7,396 bases of DNA from Chitinophagales bacterium. GTDB lineage: Bacteria; Bacteroidota; Bacteroidia; Chitinophagales; JAHDHT01. Under the pieces are notes generated by a model. It made no database searches. It was not told the origin of the DNA and saw only the letters and a program-made list of their open reading frames with translations. A program made the translations under genes and the position numbers. This document shows, in pieces, positions 1-6,635 of this stretch. The number at the start of each line of letters is the position of its first letter. Positions within the stretch are counted from its first letter, which is position 1. The stretch lies in the NCBI GenBank assembly GCA_020631175.1, contig JAHDHT010000118.1, positions 2,837-10,232 on the forward strand, read 5' to 3'.

Positions 1-1
1 C

Positions 2-1978
2 ACTTCTAACGGTATGAATAATGGAAGTATTGATATTACTCCTTCAGGGGGTGTTGGCGTTTTTTCATATAGCTGGTCGCATGGTCCTACTTCTCAGGAT
101 GTTGGTAGCCTCGGGCCGGGTACCTATGTATTAACACTTACGGATGCTTTGGGCTGTTCAGTAACAGAAACATTTATCATTCCCGGAGATAATCCACCTT
201 TGACTTTAACAGGTCAGACATCCGATAATCTTTGTTTTGGTGATCAGGAAGGAAGTATTGTGCTTAATATAAATGGTGGACTACCTCCTTACATGTACGA
301 ATGGACAGATGGATCTAATGATGGAGACCGGGATAACCTATCAGCTGGTACCTACACCGTTACCGTAACCGATGATGAAGGCTTTTTTATAAGTGAAACA
401 TTTATAATTGAAGAAGGTAATGAAATTATAGTGCAAACTTTTATCACAAATGCAGGTACCGATCCCGGTTCGGTTGAAATTATTGTTGGAGGAGCTAATT
501 CAGATTATACAATAGAATGGAGTAACGGGGCATCCGATTTTAATTTATGCTGTTTGAATCCGGGGACTTACACAGCATTAATCACTGAAAATGCGACACA
601 ATGTTCAACAAGTATTGAAATAGAAATTATTTATGATTCTTCGATACCGGGAATCGCTTTAGTAGAAATTCAGGATGTCAACTGCTTTGATGGTAATGAC
701 GGTTCAATTGAAATAATAGCGAACGGTGCGGCTCCCGTTGAAGTAAATTGGTCGAATGGTGCTACCGGTACCCTTATAACGAATCTTGAAGCAGGTATGT
801 ATACCGCAACTATATTAGATGCAAATGGTGAATCTCTTAGTGAAACATATAATGTGAATCAACCAGGTGCAGCATTAATTATTGAATATACAGCAACTCC
901 CTCTTTCCAGAATGAAGACAATGGTTCTATATCAACGGAAGTATCCGGAGGTACGGAACCTTATATGTATCAATGGAACACAGGTTCAAGCACGAATGAT
1001 TTAGATAATTTAGCGCCAGGTATCTATATGTTAACGCTGACAGATGCCAATGAATGTTCTGAAACGATAGAAATCCTTATTGAGCAGGCAGAGGAAGTAG
1101 ATGTAATTGTAACTACATCAAATATTTCCTGCAATGGTTTAACAGATGGTTCTGTTGAATTTATTCCGGTAGGAAATGTAGACATTGCAAGTATTATATG
1201 GTTCGCTGATAATGGTTTATCAGGAACTTCACTTCAAAATCTTGAAGCTGCAAATTATGATTATATCATCGCTGATTCGGATGGAAATGTCATTTTTGAT
1301 GGTTCATTTACGATTGAAGAACCGGAAGCAATTGTTCTTGAAATTGAAAGTTCTTTCGGTTTTGCAGAAACGGCAAGCGCTTCGGTAACAAATTTAACGG
1401 GCGGAACGCCACCTTATAATTATTTCTGGACGAATGGAAGCGATCAGTCAGCAACGACCGGTTTCAATGAAGGTCAGAATTTGCTGACTGTTACAGATGA
1501 TAGTGGATGTATAAAAGAAGCTCCTTTTGAAGTATATGCTAATGGTTTTGAGGTAATAAATAATATCTGTTTTGGTGATATGCAAGGTGAGATTTTAGCT
1601 GTTATAAATGATGGAGAAGCCTATCAGTTTGATTGGTCTACAGGGGAAACTGGGCAATCCATTAATGACCTATCTAATGGATTGTACAATGTAACCGTAA
1701 CAGATCAGCAAAGTCAGGAGTTTTTCTTTGAATTTGAAGTTAATTCACCCGAAGAACTTATGGTAATGGGGGATATCATTAATGCTGCCGACAATGGTAG
1801 TAGCATCAATTTAAGTATATCAGGTGGAGTTGAGCCGTATTTTGTTGGTTGGCAAGAGATTTCATCGAACAGCTCTTTTGTGGAGAATTTAGCGCCCGGA
1901 ACTTATAATGTAATTATAACTGATGCCTCAAACTGTACTATATCAGCTGCTTATGAAGTTACAGAACCGATCGTTTCA
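2..1978 (+). repeat. About nine tandem SprB-like protein repeats
   Basis: Tandem units with roughly 70-80 residue periodicity are visible at protein level. Units open near residues 1, 70, 146, 222, 298, 371, 450, 518 and 590, counting from the Met at 14. Most carry an aromatic-x-W-[ST]-x-G core followed about 15 residues later by a G-x-Y turn and a TD strand end. The nucleotide copies have drifted far apart, so this is an old array rather than a recent expansion. Units 3, 6, 7 and 8 are the most degenerate: unit 6 has IIWFADNG instead of the Y-x-W-S-x-G core, and unit 7 lacks the G-x-Y turn. Confidence 0.85.
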
Positions 1979-2221
1979 GTAAATGACCTTCAGAGCGATG
2001 AGCTTTATATCTATCCTAATCCTGCGGTTAATTTTGTTTGGTTGGAAGGATTTAAAAGCGCTGTTCAGCTTGAAATAATTGATCTCAATGGAAAAATACT
2101 GCTTCAAAGAACTGTTTCACAAAGTTATATAGACATTAGCACTATTGCTCCCGGGATTTACTTCCTGAAGATCGAAGATGAAGACCAAATCCATATTGAA
2201 AAGTTATTGATTGAGGAATAA
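2..2221 (+). CDS. SprB-repeat surface/adhesin-like protein with T9SS type A sorting domain, 5'-partial
   Basis: This is the C-terminal 739 codons of a secreted repeat protein. The frame is already open at the left edge, and the residues before the first Met (T-S-N-G) fit the repeat pattern, so the ATG at 14 is internal and the real start is upstream. Numbered from that Met, about nine divergent units of 70-80 residues fill roughly 1-655. They carry the SprB hallmarks: a [CN]-x-[GD]-x-x-x-GS-[IV] opening, GG-x-[PE]PY-x-Y-x-W-[ST]-x-G in the middle, and [AP]G-x-Y-x-[VL]-[TI]-[VL]-TD-x-x-x-C near the end. A C-terminal sorting domain follows at 662-735, with YPNP at 667-670. Proteins of this type cross the outer membrane by T9SS and are anchored or released at the surface; SprB itself is the gliding adhesin of Flavobacterium. 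Gliding, substrate binding or attachment here is inference. The gene ends in TAA with no hairpin terminator of its own, so the tRNA terminator downstream may stop any readthrough. Confidence 0.9.
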   Translation, partial: TSNGMNNGSIDITPSGGVGVFSYSWSHGPTSQDVGSLGPGTYVLTLTDALGCSVTETFIIPGDNPPLTLTGQTSDNLCFGDQEGSIVLNINGGLPPYMYEWTDGSNDGDRDNLSAGTYTVTVTDDEGFFISETFIIEEGNEIIVQTFITNAGTDPGSVEIIVGGANSDYTIEWSNGASDFNLCCLNPGTYTALITENATQCSTSIEIEIIYDSSIPGIALVEIQDVNCFDGNDGSIEIIANGAAPVEVNWSNGATGTLITNLEAGMYTATILDANGESLSETYNVNQPGAALIIEYTATPSFQNEDNGSISTEVSGGTEPYMYQWNTGSSTNDLDNLAPGIYMLTLTDANECSETIEILIEQAEEVDVIVTTSNISCNGLTDGSVEFIPVGNVDIASIIWFADNGLSGTSLQNLEAANYDYIIADSDGNVIFDGSFTIEEPEAIVLEIESSFGFAETASASVTNLTGGTPPYNYFWTNGSDQSATTGFNEGQNLLTVTDDSGCIKEAPFEVYANGFEVINNICFGDMQGEILAVINDGEAYQFDWSTGETGQSINDLSNGLYNVTVTDQQSQEFFFEFEVNSPEELMVMGDIINAADNGSSINLSISGGVEPYFVGWQEISSNSSFVENLAPGTYNVIITDASNCTISAAYEVTEPIVSVNDLQSDELYIYPNPAVNFVWLEGFKSAVQLEIIDLNGKILLQRTVSQSYIDISTIAPGIYFLKIEDEDQIHIEKLLIEE
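1997..2218 (+). other. T9SS type A C-terminal sorting domain (coding segment)
   Basis: This segment encodes residues 662-735 (numbered from the Met at 14). It begins with the D-E-L-Y-I-Y-P-N-P block and continues with alternating beta-strand pattern: VQLEIIDLNGKIL, then a D-I-S-T-I-A-P-G-I-Y-F-L-K-I strand pair, then a final H-I-E-K-L-L-I-E-E strand. This matches the Por secretion system C-terminal domain family (type A), which directs export through the outer membrane and is removed after transport. It shows that the organism, or at least this gene's native host, carries a T9SS. Confidence 0.9.
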
Positions 2222-2236
2222 GATTAAGCGAAATTT

Positions 2237-2268
2237 TTTTTGAAATAGCATTGCAGATTTTTGAAATA
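2237..2268 (+). repeat. Pair of 11-bp direct repeats around the tRNA promoter
   Basis: TTTTTGAAATA occurs exactly at 2237-2247 and again at 2258-2268, a period of 21 bp, close to two helical turns. The first copy lies just upstream of the -33 TTG and the second lies in the spacer between the -33 and -7 elements. It may be an A/T-rich upstream element or a protein binding pair. Chance is possible in such AT-rich DNA. Confidence 0.4.
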
Positions 2269-2280
2269 AATTTATCTTTG
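2251..2280 (+). promoter_or_regulatory. Bacteroidota-type promoter for tRNA-Glu
   Basis: The -33 element TTG is at 2251-2253. A 19-bp spacer follows, then TATCTTTG at 2273-2280, an exact match to the Bacteroidota -7 consensus TAnnTTTG. Transcription would begin near 2285, giving a leader of about 55 nt before the mature tRNA at 2342. Position, spacing and consensus all agree, which makes this the best promoter in the window. Confidence 0.8.
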
Positions 2281-2285
2281 TGTCC

Positions 2286-2303
2286 CGCTCATGAAAATGA
2301 GTG
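2286..2303 (+). other. Small hairpin at the 5' end of the tRNA precursor leader
   Basis: CGCTCAT at 2286-2292 pairs with ATGAGTG at 2297-2303, with one G-U pair, around a GAAA loop at 2293-2296. It sits almost at the predicted transcription start, so it would cap the 5' end of the precursor. No U-run follows, so it is not a terminator. It may protect the leader or help processing, which is inference. Confidence 0.4.
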
Positions 2304-2341
2304 GTGTTCTTACAAAATTGAAGAATAACCTAACCATTTAA

Positions 2342-2413
2342 GGCCCGTTCGTCTAGGGGTTAGGACGCCAGGTTTTCATCCTGGAAACAGGGGTTCGATT
2401 CCCCTACGGGCTG
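2342..2413 (+). tRNA. tRNA-Glu (anticodon UUC)
   Basis: This is a complete 72-nt cloverleaf. The acceptor stem GGCCCGT (2342-2348) pairs with ACGGGCT (2406-2412), with a G-U pair at the top, and the discriminator is G2413. The D stem is GTC/GAC (2351-2353 with 2364-2366). The anticodon stem CCAGG/CCTGG (2368-2372 with 2380-2384) encloses loop TTTTCAT with anticodon TTC at 2375-2377. The T stem AGGGG/CCCCT (2389-2393 with 2401-2405) encloses TTCGATT. CCA is not encoded, because CCT follows the discriminator, so it must be added after transcription. It reads GAA and GAG glutamate codons and also supplies Glu-tRNA for tetrapyrrole synthesis where the C5 pathway is present. It appears to be a single-tRNA transcription unit. 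Confidence 0.97.
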
Positions 2414-2417
2414 CCTT

Positions 2418-2459
2418 AAAAACCCTTTGATATTTCGATGTCAAAGGGTTTTTTCTTTT
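2418..2459 (+). terminator. Rho-independent terminator after tRNA-Glu
   Basis: AACCCTTTGA at 2421-2430 pairs perfectly with TCAAAGGGTT at 2441-2450. The stem extends inward by three pairs (TAT with ATG, one of them G-U) to a TTCG tetraloop, and outward by A-T pairs. A T-rich run follows to 2459. On the opposite strand the five As at 2418-2422 become a short U-run, so it may also stop transcripts arriving from xseB. Confidence 0.9.
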
Positions 2460-2500
2460 GTAACAAATGATTTCAGTTTAGAAGTCTATGCTCAATGAAA

Positions 2501-2610
2501 TGCAATGGGCAAAATAGCCTCGATTGCAGAGGAAATGCGCGGACCGCAGGGAGCACATTGCAACGGAAAGCGAGACTGCTGCCGGATGCGGAGCGCTAAA
2601 CTTTCGCTCC
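2501..2610. repeat. GC-rich, repeat-containing intergenic element, possibly structured RNA or dispersed repeat
   Basis: This stretch just beyond the xseB stop stands out by composition: positions 2521-2600 are 60 percent G+C, well above the AT-rich flanks. It holds an imperfect direct repeat, ATTGCA-nn-GGAAA followed by GCG, at 2523-2539 and 2557-2572. It also has several possible stems: TGCAATG (2501-2507) with CATTGCA (2556-2562), TGCG (2536-2539) with CGCA (2545-2548), CCTC (2518-2521) with GAGG (2529-2532), and GGAGCG (2590-2595) with CGCTCC (2605-2610). No reading frame of note crosses it. I have an unverified impression that similar GC-rich elements recur in Bacteroidota intergenic regions. 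It could be a dispersed repeat, a small RNA, or the structured 3' end of the xseAB mRNA. The strand is undecided. Confidence 0.5.
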
Positions 2611-2619
2611 AAATACAAA

Positions 2620-2811
2620 TCAGGAAATCTCTTTAAGAATTGCTTCTACTTTGCTTTCGGTTGTTTTTAATTTTTCTCTGCAGTATTTTATCAATGCCGC
2701 AGCGCGCTCGAGCTTTGGTGCGAGTTCATCGATACTGATCGATTCATTTTCCAGTTGTTCAACCAGTTGCTCTAATTCTTTTGTAGCTTCTTCGTAAGAT
2801 TTAATATCCAT
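2620..2811 (-). CDS. xseB: Exodeoxyribonuclease VII small subunit
   Basis: The 63-residue product matches XseB along its whole length, within the usual 60-80. It opens with S-Y-E-E-A-T-K-E-L-E-Q-L-V and continues with L-E-N-E-S-I-S-I-D-E-L and the E-R-A-A-A-L-I-K-Y-C-R-E-K-L segment. Two amphipathic helices form a helical hairpin. Several XseB chains bind each XseA to make exonuclease VII, a cytoplasmic enzyme that degrades single-stranded DNA from both ends into oligonucleotides and takes part in repair. The ATG at 2811 lies inside the 3' end of xseA, so the first 40 nt overlap it in another frame. This arrangement suggests translational coupling and balanced subunit supply. The only upstream purine tract is AGATGAAAA. 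Confidence 0.93.
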   Translation of the reverse strand: MDIKSYEEATKELEQLVEQLENESISIDELAPKLERAAALIKYCREKLKTTESKVEAILKEIS

Positions 2812-4205
2812 TTTTCATCTACTTTTAATACTTCACAAATTAACTCGTATTCGTAAATTTTTATTTTTACGGTGTCACCGGCTTTTAGGCGAGACGTTTT
2901 TTTAATGATGCCATGATTATCTGATACGATTGCAAATCCTTTTTCTAATAATAAATCAGGATCTAGTAACTGAACCGACTTATGTCGAATTTCCATTTTA
3001 TGCTTTTCTTTTTGAATAGATAATCGCGCAAAGTCTTTTATCTGAACTGCTGTTAAGTCAAGTTTAGCCGGTTCTTTTACCTGCAATTTTTGAAGACTTA
3101 GATTTTTTAAATTGGAAACATGCAAAGCCAGTTGATTAGCATATTGATTTTTTAGCTTCTCATGGTAGGTTTGAATATTTTTAACACCCATACTAATCAG
3201 ATGCCTGGCATAACCCGTAATCTCCTTTGCTAAAGATTGAATACGTTCCGTATTCAGATTTAAATCACTTTCCGTTTTTAAATATAAACTTCTGGCCTCA
3301 CGCCCGATAGTCTCACCGTAATGTATGGCTTCTTTTTCCAGTTCAAAGCTGCGGTTCAAAATAAATTCTGCAACAGCTGTAGGGGTTTTAAATTGAGCAT
3401 ATGCGCAAACATCTGCAACACTTACATCATCTTCGTGCCCGACGCCTGTGAGTATCGGAATTGCTGAATTGCATATGCTTTTACATAAATCTATGTGATT
3501 AAAGGGTTCTAAATCGAGTTTGGAACCTCCACCTCTTAAAATAATGATAGCATCCAAATCATTTTTAAACGCTTGAAGTGCATCCAGTCGATAGCTAATT
3601 TGGTCTACTGCACCTTCTCCCTGAACTAATGTATTCCAGACATTAAAATCAAAGGCGAATTTCCATTTGTTTTGTTTTATACTTACATAAAAATCCTGAT
3701 AACCGTTTGAATCTTTTGCGCCTATAACCACAAATCGTTGAAGGTGTTTTGGAAGGATGCTTGACTTGTTTTTTTGAATCAATCCTTCTTCAGTAAGTTG
3801 TTTAATTGTTGCAGCTTTTCGTTTTTCAATATCTCCAAGTAAATAGTTTAAATCCAGACCTCTGATGTCAAAACTCAATCCATGTACTGCATGGAAATTT
3901 ACTTTTACCTGAAGTAAAACCTTGTTTCCATCCTTAAAAACATGATAAAAATCTGAACCTAATGTTTGCTCTAATTCAGCTCGTACGCTTCGCCATAATG
4001 TTGCCCGTACTTTGGCTTTAATCTGTTCATTTTCAAGCTCAACCAACTCTACATATGTATGCCCGCGATTGTGATGATTCACCTTTGAAAGATCTGTAAC
4101 AATCCAAAAAAGCTGATCGCCTAATCGCTGATTTATAAGCCGTTCAATTCCATTACATAGTTGATAAAGAGAATAGGGGTTTGATATGCTGCTTTTATTA
4201 GCCAA
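2772..4205 (-). CDS. xseA: Exodeoxyribonuclease VII large subunit
   Basis: This is the catalytic subunit of exonuclease VII, 477 residues against a typical 400-460. The N-terminal OB-fold that binds single-stranded DNA spans about 11-105, with L-F-W-I-V-T-D-L-S-K-V-N at 32-43 and A-T-L-W-R at 68-72. The catalytic region carries the family blocks L-R-G-G-G-S-K-L-D-L at 223-232, G-V-G-H-E-D-D at 254-260 and K-T-P-T-A-V-A-E at 273-280. A long helical arm (about 285-410) carries XseB subunits in known structures, and a C-terminal block L-L-E-K-G-F-A-I-V follows at 418-426. The start is TTG at 4205-4203: an in-frame TAA lies four codons upstream with no ATG between, and the next Met would cut off the OB-fold. 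It overlaps xseB by 40 nt, forming a two-gene operon. No convincing promoter was found upstream. Confidence 0.93.
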   Translation of the reverse strand: MANKSSISNPYSLYQLCNGIERLINQRLGDQLFWIVTDLSKVNHHNRGHTYVELVELENEQIKAKVRATLWRSVRAELEQTLGSDFYHVFKDGNKVLLQVKVNFHAVHGLSFDIRGLDLNYLLGDIEKRKAATIKQLTEEGLIQKNKSSILPKHLQRFVVIGAKDSNGYQDFYVSIKQNKWKFAFDFNVWNTLVQGEGAVDQISYRLDALQAFKNDLDAIIILRGGGSKLDLEPFNHIDLCKSICNSAIPILTGVGHEDDVSVADVCAYAQFKTPTAVAEFILNRSFELEKEAIHYGETIGREARSLYLKTESDLNLNTERIQSLAKEITGYARHLISMGVKNIQTYHEKLKNQYANQLALHVSNLKNLSLQKLQVKEPAKLDLTAVQIKDFARLSIQKEKHKMEIRHKSVQLLDPDLLLEKGFAIVSDNHGIIKKTSRLKAGDTVKIKIYEYELICEVLKVDEKWILNLTKKLQKN

Positions 4206-4329
4206 TAGATCTTAAAGATAAGGCTTTGATACTAATGAATGTTTATTTTAAGAATTCTTCATATTTGAAATGTCAGTTGCTTAGTTTGAGCAAAACAAAA
4301 TCAACATATTTTACGTATTCTGTTTAGAT
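4206..4329. other. Divergent intergenic region between xseA and the histidine kinase
   Basis: This 124-bp AT-rich gap must hold the starts for both flanking transcripts, but no match to the TTG-N19-TAnnTTTG promoter was found on either strand. The nearest cores, CATATTTG at 4260-4267 (+) and TATCTTTA near 4213 (-), lack a -33 element at the right distance. An in-frame TAG at 4282-4284 limits how far upstream the kinase can start. Confidence 0.5.
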
Positions 4330-5691
4330 ATGGTCGTAGCATTAAGGCACTGGATTCAATCATTTGTTCCGGAGACGTATAAGACGGATTTGATTAAATT
4401 TTGGAAGGGTAGGGTACTGGTTTATCTATTACTTCTATGTATCGTTTTTGCTTTTATTGCAATCACTGCCAGTCTTTTTACAGGAGTTTTTGAAACGGTA
4501 TATTTCAACGGGTTTATTCTTGTTTTCTTAATAATAGACCTTATCGTATTTAAGAGAACCGGTTCATTTAATTTTGTAGCGAATTGCTTTGCCTTTATTG
4601 GTATTACAGGCTTAATTTATGGATGCCTGACTTCGGGAGGAATATATTCAGAAAATGTTTTCTGGATGAGTATGTTTCCTTTGCTGACCTTATTTTTGAG
4701 CGATGTCAAAACAGGATTGTTTTGGACTTTTATAACATCGATCGTTTTTATTATTCTTTATTTCATTACAAAGGGTGATATAAATGCATACTTCGATCAA
4801 ATTTTAATCATTGATCCTTCTCATTATTTAATCAGTGGAATTCTTTTTGTAGTGTTTATCGTATTTATAAATGCATTATTTAAAATTCAGTTGGAATCAT
4901 ATCTTGAGAAGACGATACAACAAAATACAAGACTACAATCTCAGCAAAAAGAAATAAAAAATAAAACGAATCGATTAGAAATTACAAAGCAACAGCTTAT
5001 TGAACGCAACAAGGAATTAGAGCAATATGCATATGCTACATCTCATGATTTGAAGCAACCCTTAAAAACGATCATTAGTTTTACCAATTTGTTGCAAAAT
5101 GAATTAGAAGAGAGTAATGCTTTAAATGAAGAGTCGCGTAAGTTGTTTTCTTTTATTTCTAAGGGTACAGCTGATATGGATAATTTAGTAAGTGATGTAC
5201 TGAAATTTGCAAAAAATTCAGGTGACAGTTACAACCCGTTTGAAATGACTGATTTAAATGAACTACTGGTTGAAGTGGAGCAATCTATTTCAAAAAGTAT
5301 TTATGAGTCGGAAGCAATAATTACTTATCAGGAATTGCCAAGTATTGATGTTGTACCGGTAAAAATTAAGCAGCTTTTTCAAAACTTGTTGATTAATGCT
5401 ATTAAATTTAGAAGTGAAGAACGGAAATTGAAAATTGACATATCTGCCTATAAACAAAATCAGGATTGGATTTTTGAAATAGAGGATAATGGAATAGGTA
5501 TTCAGAAAGAACAATTAAAACAAGTTTTTCTTCCATTTGTTAAACTACATCCATCATCTCAATATAACGGTTCAGGTATTGGTTTATCTACTTGTAAAAA
5601 AATTGTAGAATCACATGGAGGGAAAATCTGGATTGAATCTGAATTTGGCAAAGGGACTTCTGTTTTGTTTACATTACCGGATACTAATTAA
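4330..5691 (+). CDS. Membrane sensor histidine kinase, orphan
   Basis: This 453-residue kinase would autophosphorylate on histidine in response to an unknown signal. Six hydrophobic segments lie near 29-51, 57-75, 80-100, 108-124, 127-146 and 164-184 with short loops, so sensing is probably within the membrane. A polar coiled coil (about 190-233) leads to the HisKA domain, with the H-box Y-A-T-S-H-D-L-K-Q-P-L and phospho-acceptor H239. The HATPase domain has the N-box (N352, N356), G1 D-N-G-I-G at 386-390, the F-box F-L-P-F at 400-403 and G2 G-S-G-I-G-L at 414-419. All catalytic motifs are intact. The H-box resembles the phytochrome-like HisKA subfamily common in Bacteroidota. There is no receiver or output domain and no response regulator in the window, so the partner is elsewhere. 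The ATG at 4330 is the first usable start after an in-frame TAG. Its stop overlaps the oxyR stop from the opposite strand. Confidence 0.9.
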   Translation: MVVALRHWIQSFVPETYKTDLIKFWKGRVLVYLLLLCIVFAFIAITASLFTGVFETVYFNGFILVFLIIDLIVFKRTGSFNFVANCFAFIGITGLIYGCLTSGGIYSENVFWMSMFPLLTLFLSDVKTGLFWTFITSIVFIILYFITKGDINAYFDQILIIDPSHYLISGILFVVFIVFINALFKIQLESYLEKTIQQNTRLQSQQKEIKNKTNRLEITKQQLIERNKELEQYAYATSHDLKQPLKTIISFTNLLQNELEESNALNEESRKLFSFISKGTADMDNLVSDVLKFAKNSGDSYNPFEMTDLNELLVEVEQSISKSIYESEAIITYQELPSIDVVPVKIKQLFQNLLINAIKFRSEERKLKIDISAYKQNQDWIFEIEDNGIGIQKEQLKQVFLPFVKLHPSSQYNGSGIGLSTCKKIVESHGGKIWIESEFGKGTSVLFTLPDTN

Positions 5692-6635
5692 AACGGTTTT
5701 ACCACTTTAGACTTTTTTATTTTTCGCAAAACCGGATTTACTGCTTTTAATATTTCTTCTTCAAGTACTTTAAAAAGCTTATGCTTAGTGAAATTATTGT
5801 GCGTAACCATTCCAATTTTACGCACCGGAGTTGGGCTTATAATTTGATAAATGTAATTTGGATTAACGATATTACTTTGAAGAGTGGCTAATTTAGGAAG
5901 CAGCGTAATGCCCTTGTTTAAATTAACCAGTTCTAATAATGACAAAATCGAACCACTATTGAAAATAAGATTATCATTTATTTTACTTTGCTTTCTTAGA
6001 TGACAAATTTTCCCAATTTGATTTGACATACAATGACCTTCCTCTAAAAGCCATAGCCGTGAAAGGTCAATATCATTAATTTTGTATGTTTTTTTCTTTG
6101 TAGAATAAGAGCGTGTGTCGTAAATCAAAAACTCTTCCTCGAACAAAGTTATTTGTTTGATATTTTCTTCTACTATCGGTATAGATAAAATGCCAATGTC
6201 TAATTCTCTTGTTTTAATTCTGTTGGTGATTTCATTTGTGGTAATTTCAAAAATATTGAAATCTACATTTTTGTATTTAGTTAACAGACGATCAAGAAAT
6301 AAGGGCAGTAAAAAAGGAGCAATAGTAGGAATGATTCCTATTTTCAAACTCCCATGATAAGTTTTTTTTGTTGATTGAATTTGTTCAATCAAATTTTCAT
6401 ATTCATTGTACAGAATTTTGAATTGACTAATAAGTTCAAGCCCTTCTTTTGTTAACTGAATAGGTTTTGTTTTTCGATCAAACAGAATAATGTCCATTTG
6501 ATTTTCCAATTTTTTAATCATTGTACTTAAAGTACTCTGAGAGATATGGCATTGCTCTGCAGCCTCACTAAAACTACCTGTTTTATGTAAAGCTAAAACA
6601 TAATTTACCTGATATATGCTTATTGATGGTGTCAA
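5688..6635 (-). CDS. oxyR: OxyR-type LysR family peroxide-sensing transcription regulator
   Basis: This 315-residue LysR regulator has a winged helix-turn-helix at about 5-65 (G-S-F-S-E-A-A-E-Q-C-H-I-S-Q-S-T-L-S at 20-37) and an effector domain from about 95. The decisive feature is L-L-E-E-G-H-C at 196-202 with a second cysteine at 211. This is the same context (L-E-x-G-H-C) and nine-residue spacing as redox cysteines 199 and 208 of E. coli OxyR, so a disulfide switch driven by H2O2 is expected. The divergent neighbour katG is a classical OxyR target. The start appears to be TTG at 6635-6633: the frame is open upstream to a TAA but has no ATG there, and the first internal Met (39) would destroy the helix-turn-helix. 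The C-terminal tail is lysine-rich. Its TAA overlaps the kinase's TAA by 4 bp. The gene may repress itself through the dyad over its start codon (inference). Confidence 0.88.
   Translation of the reverse strand: MTPSISIYQVNYVLALHKTGSFSEAAEQCHISQSTLSTMIKKLENQMDIILFDRKTKPIQLTKEGLELISQFKILYNEYENLIEQIQSTKKTYHGSLKIGIIPTIAPFLLPLFLDRLLTKYKNVDFNIFEITTNEITNRIKTRELDIGILSIPIVEENIKQITLFEEEFLIYDTRSYSTKKKTYKINDIDLSRLWLLEEGHCMSNQIGKICHLRKQSKINDNLIFNSGSILSLLELVNLNKGITLLPKLATLQSNIVNPNYIYQIISPTPVRKIGMVTHNNFTKHKLFKVLEEEILKAVNPVLRKIKKSKVVKPF

Noticed and set aside
14..16. ATG at 14 as the true start of the repeat protein
   Set aside because: The frame is open to the left edge, the preceding residues fit the repeat, and there is no signal peptide after this Met.
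1185..1388. Short plus-strand frame inside the repeat protein
   Set aside because: It is a frame-shifted reading of SprB-repeat codons with no recognisable content.
2590..2610. GGAGCG/CGCTCC hairpin as the xseAB terminator
   Set aside because: No U-run follows on either strand and the loop is nine bases, so it is not a standard intrinsic terminator.
4250..4259. 10-bp palindrome AAGAATTCTT upstream of the kinase
   Set aside because: Short and AT-rich, not aligned with any promoter element, and expected by chance in such sequence.
4260..4267. CATATTTG as a kinase promoter core
   Set aside because: One mismatch to TAnnTTTG and no TTG at the expected -33 distance.
4584..6357. Short open frames within the kinase and opposite oxyR (4584-4778, 5290-5514 minus, 6157-6357)
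   Set aside because: They are out-of-frame or antisense shadows of recognised proteins, with no domain or start signal.
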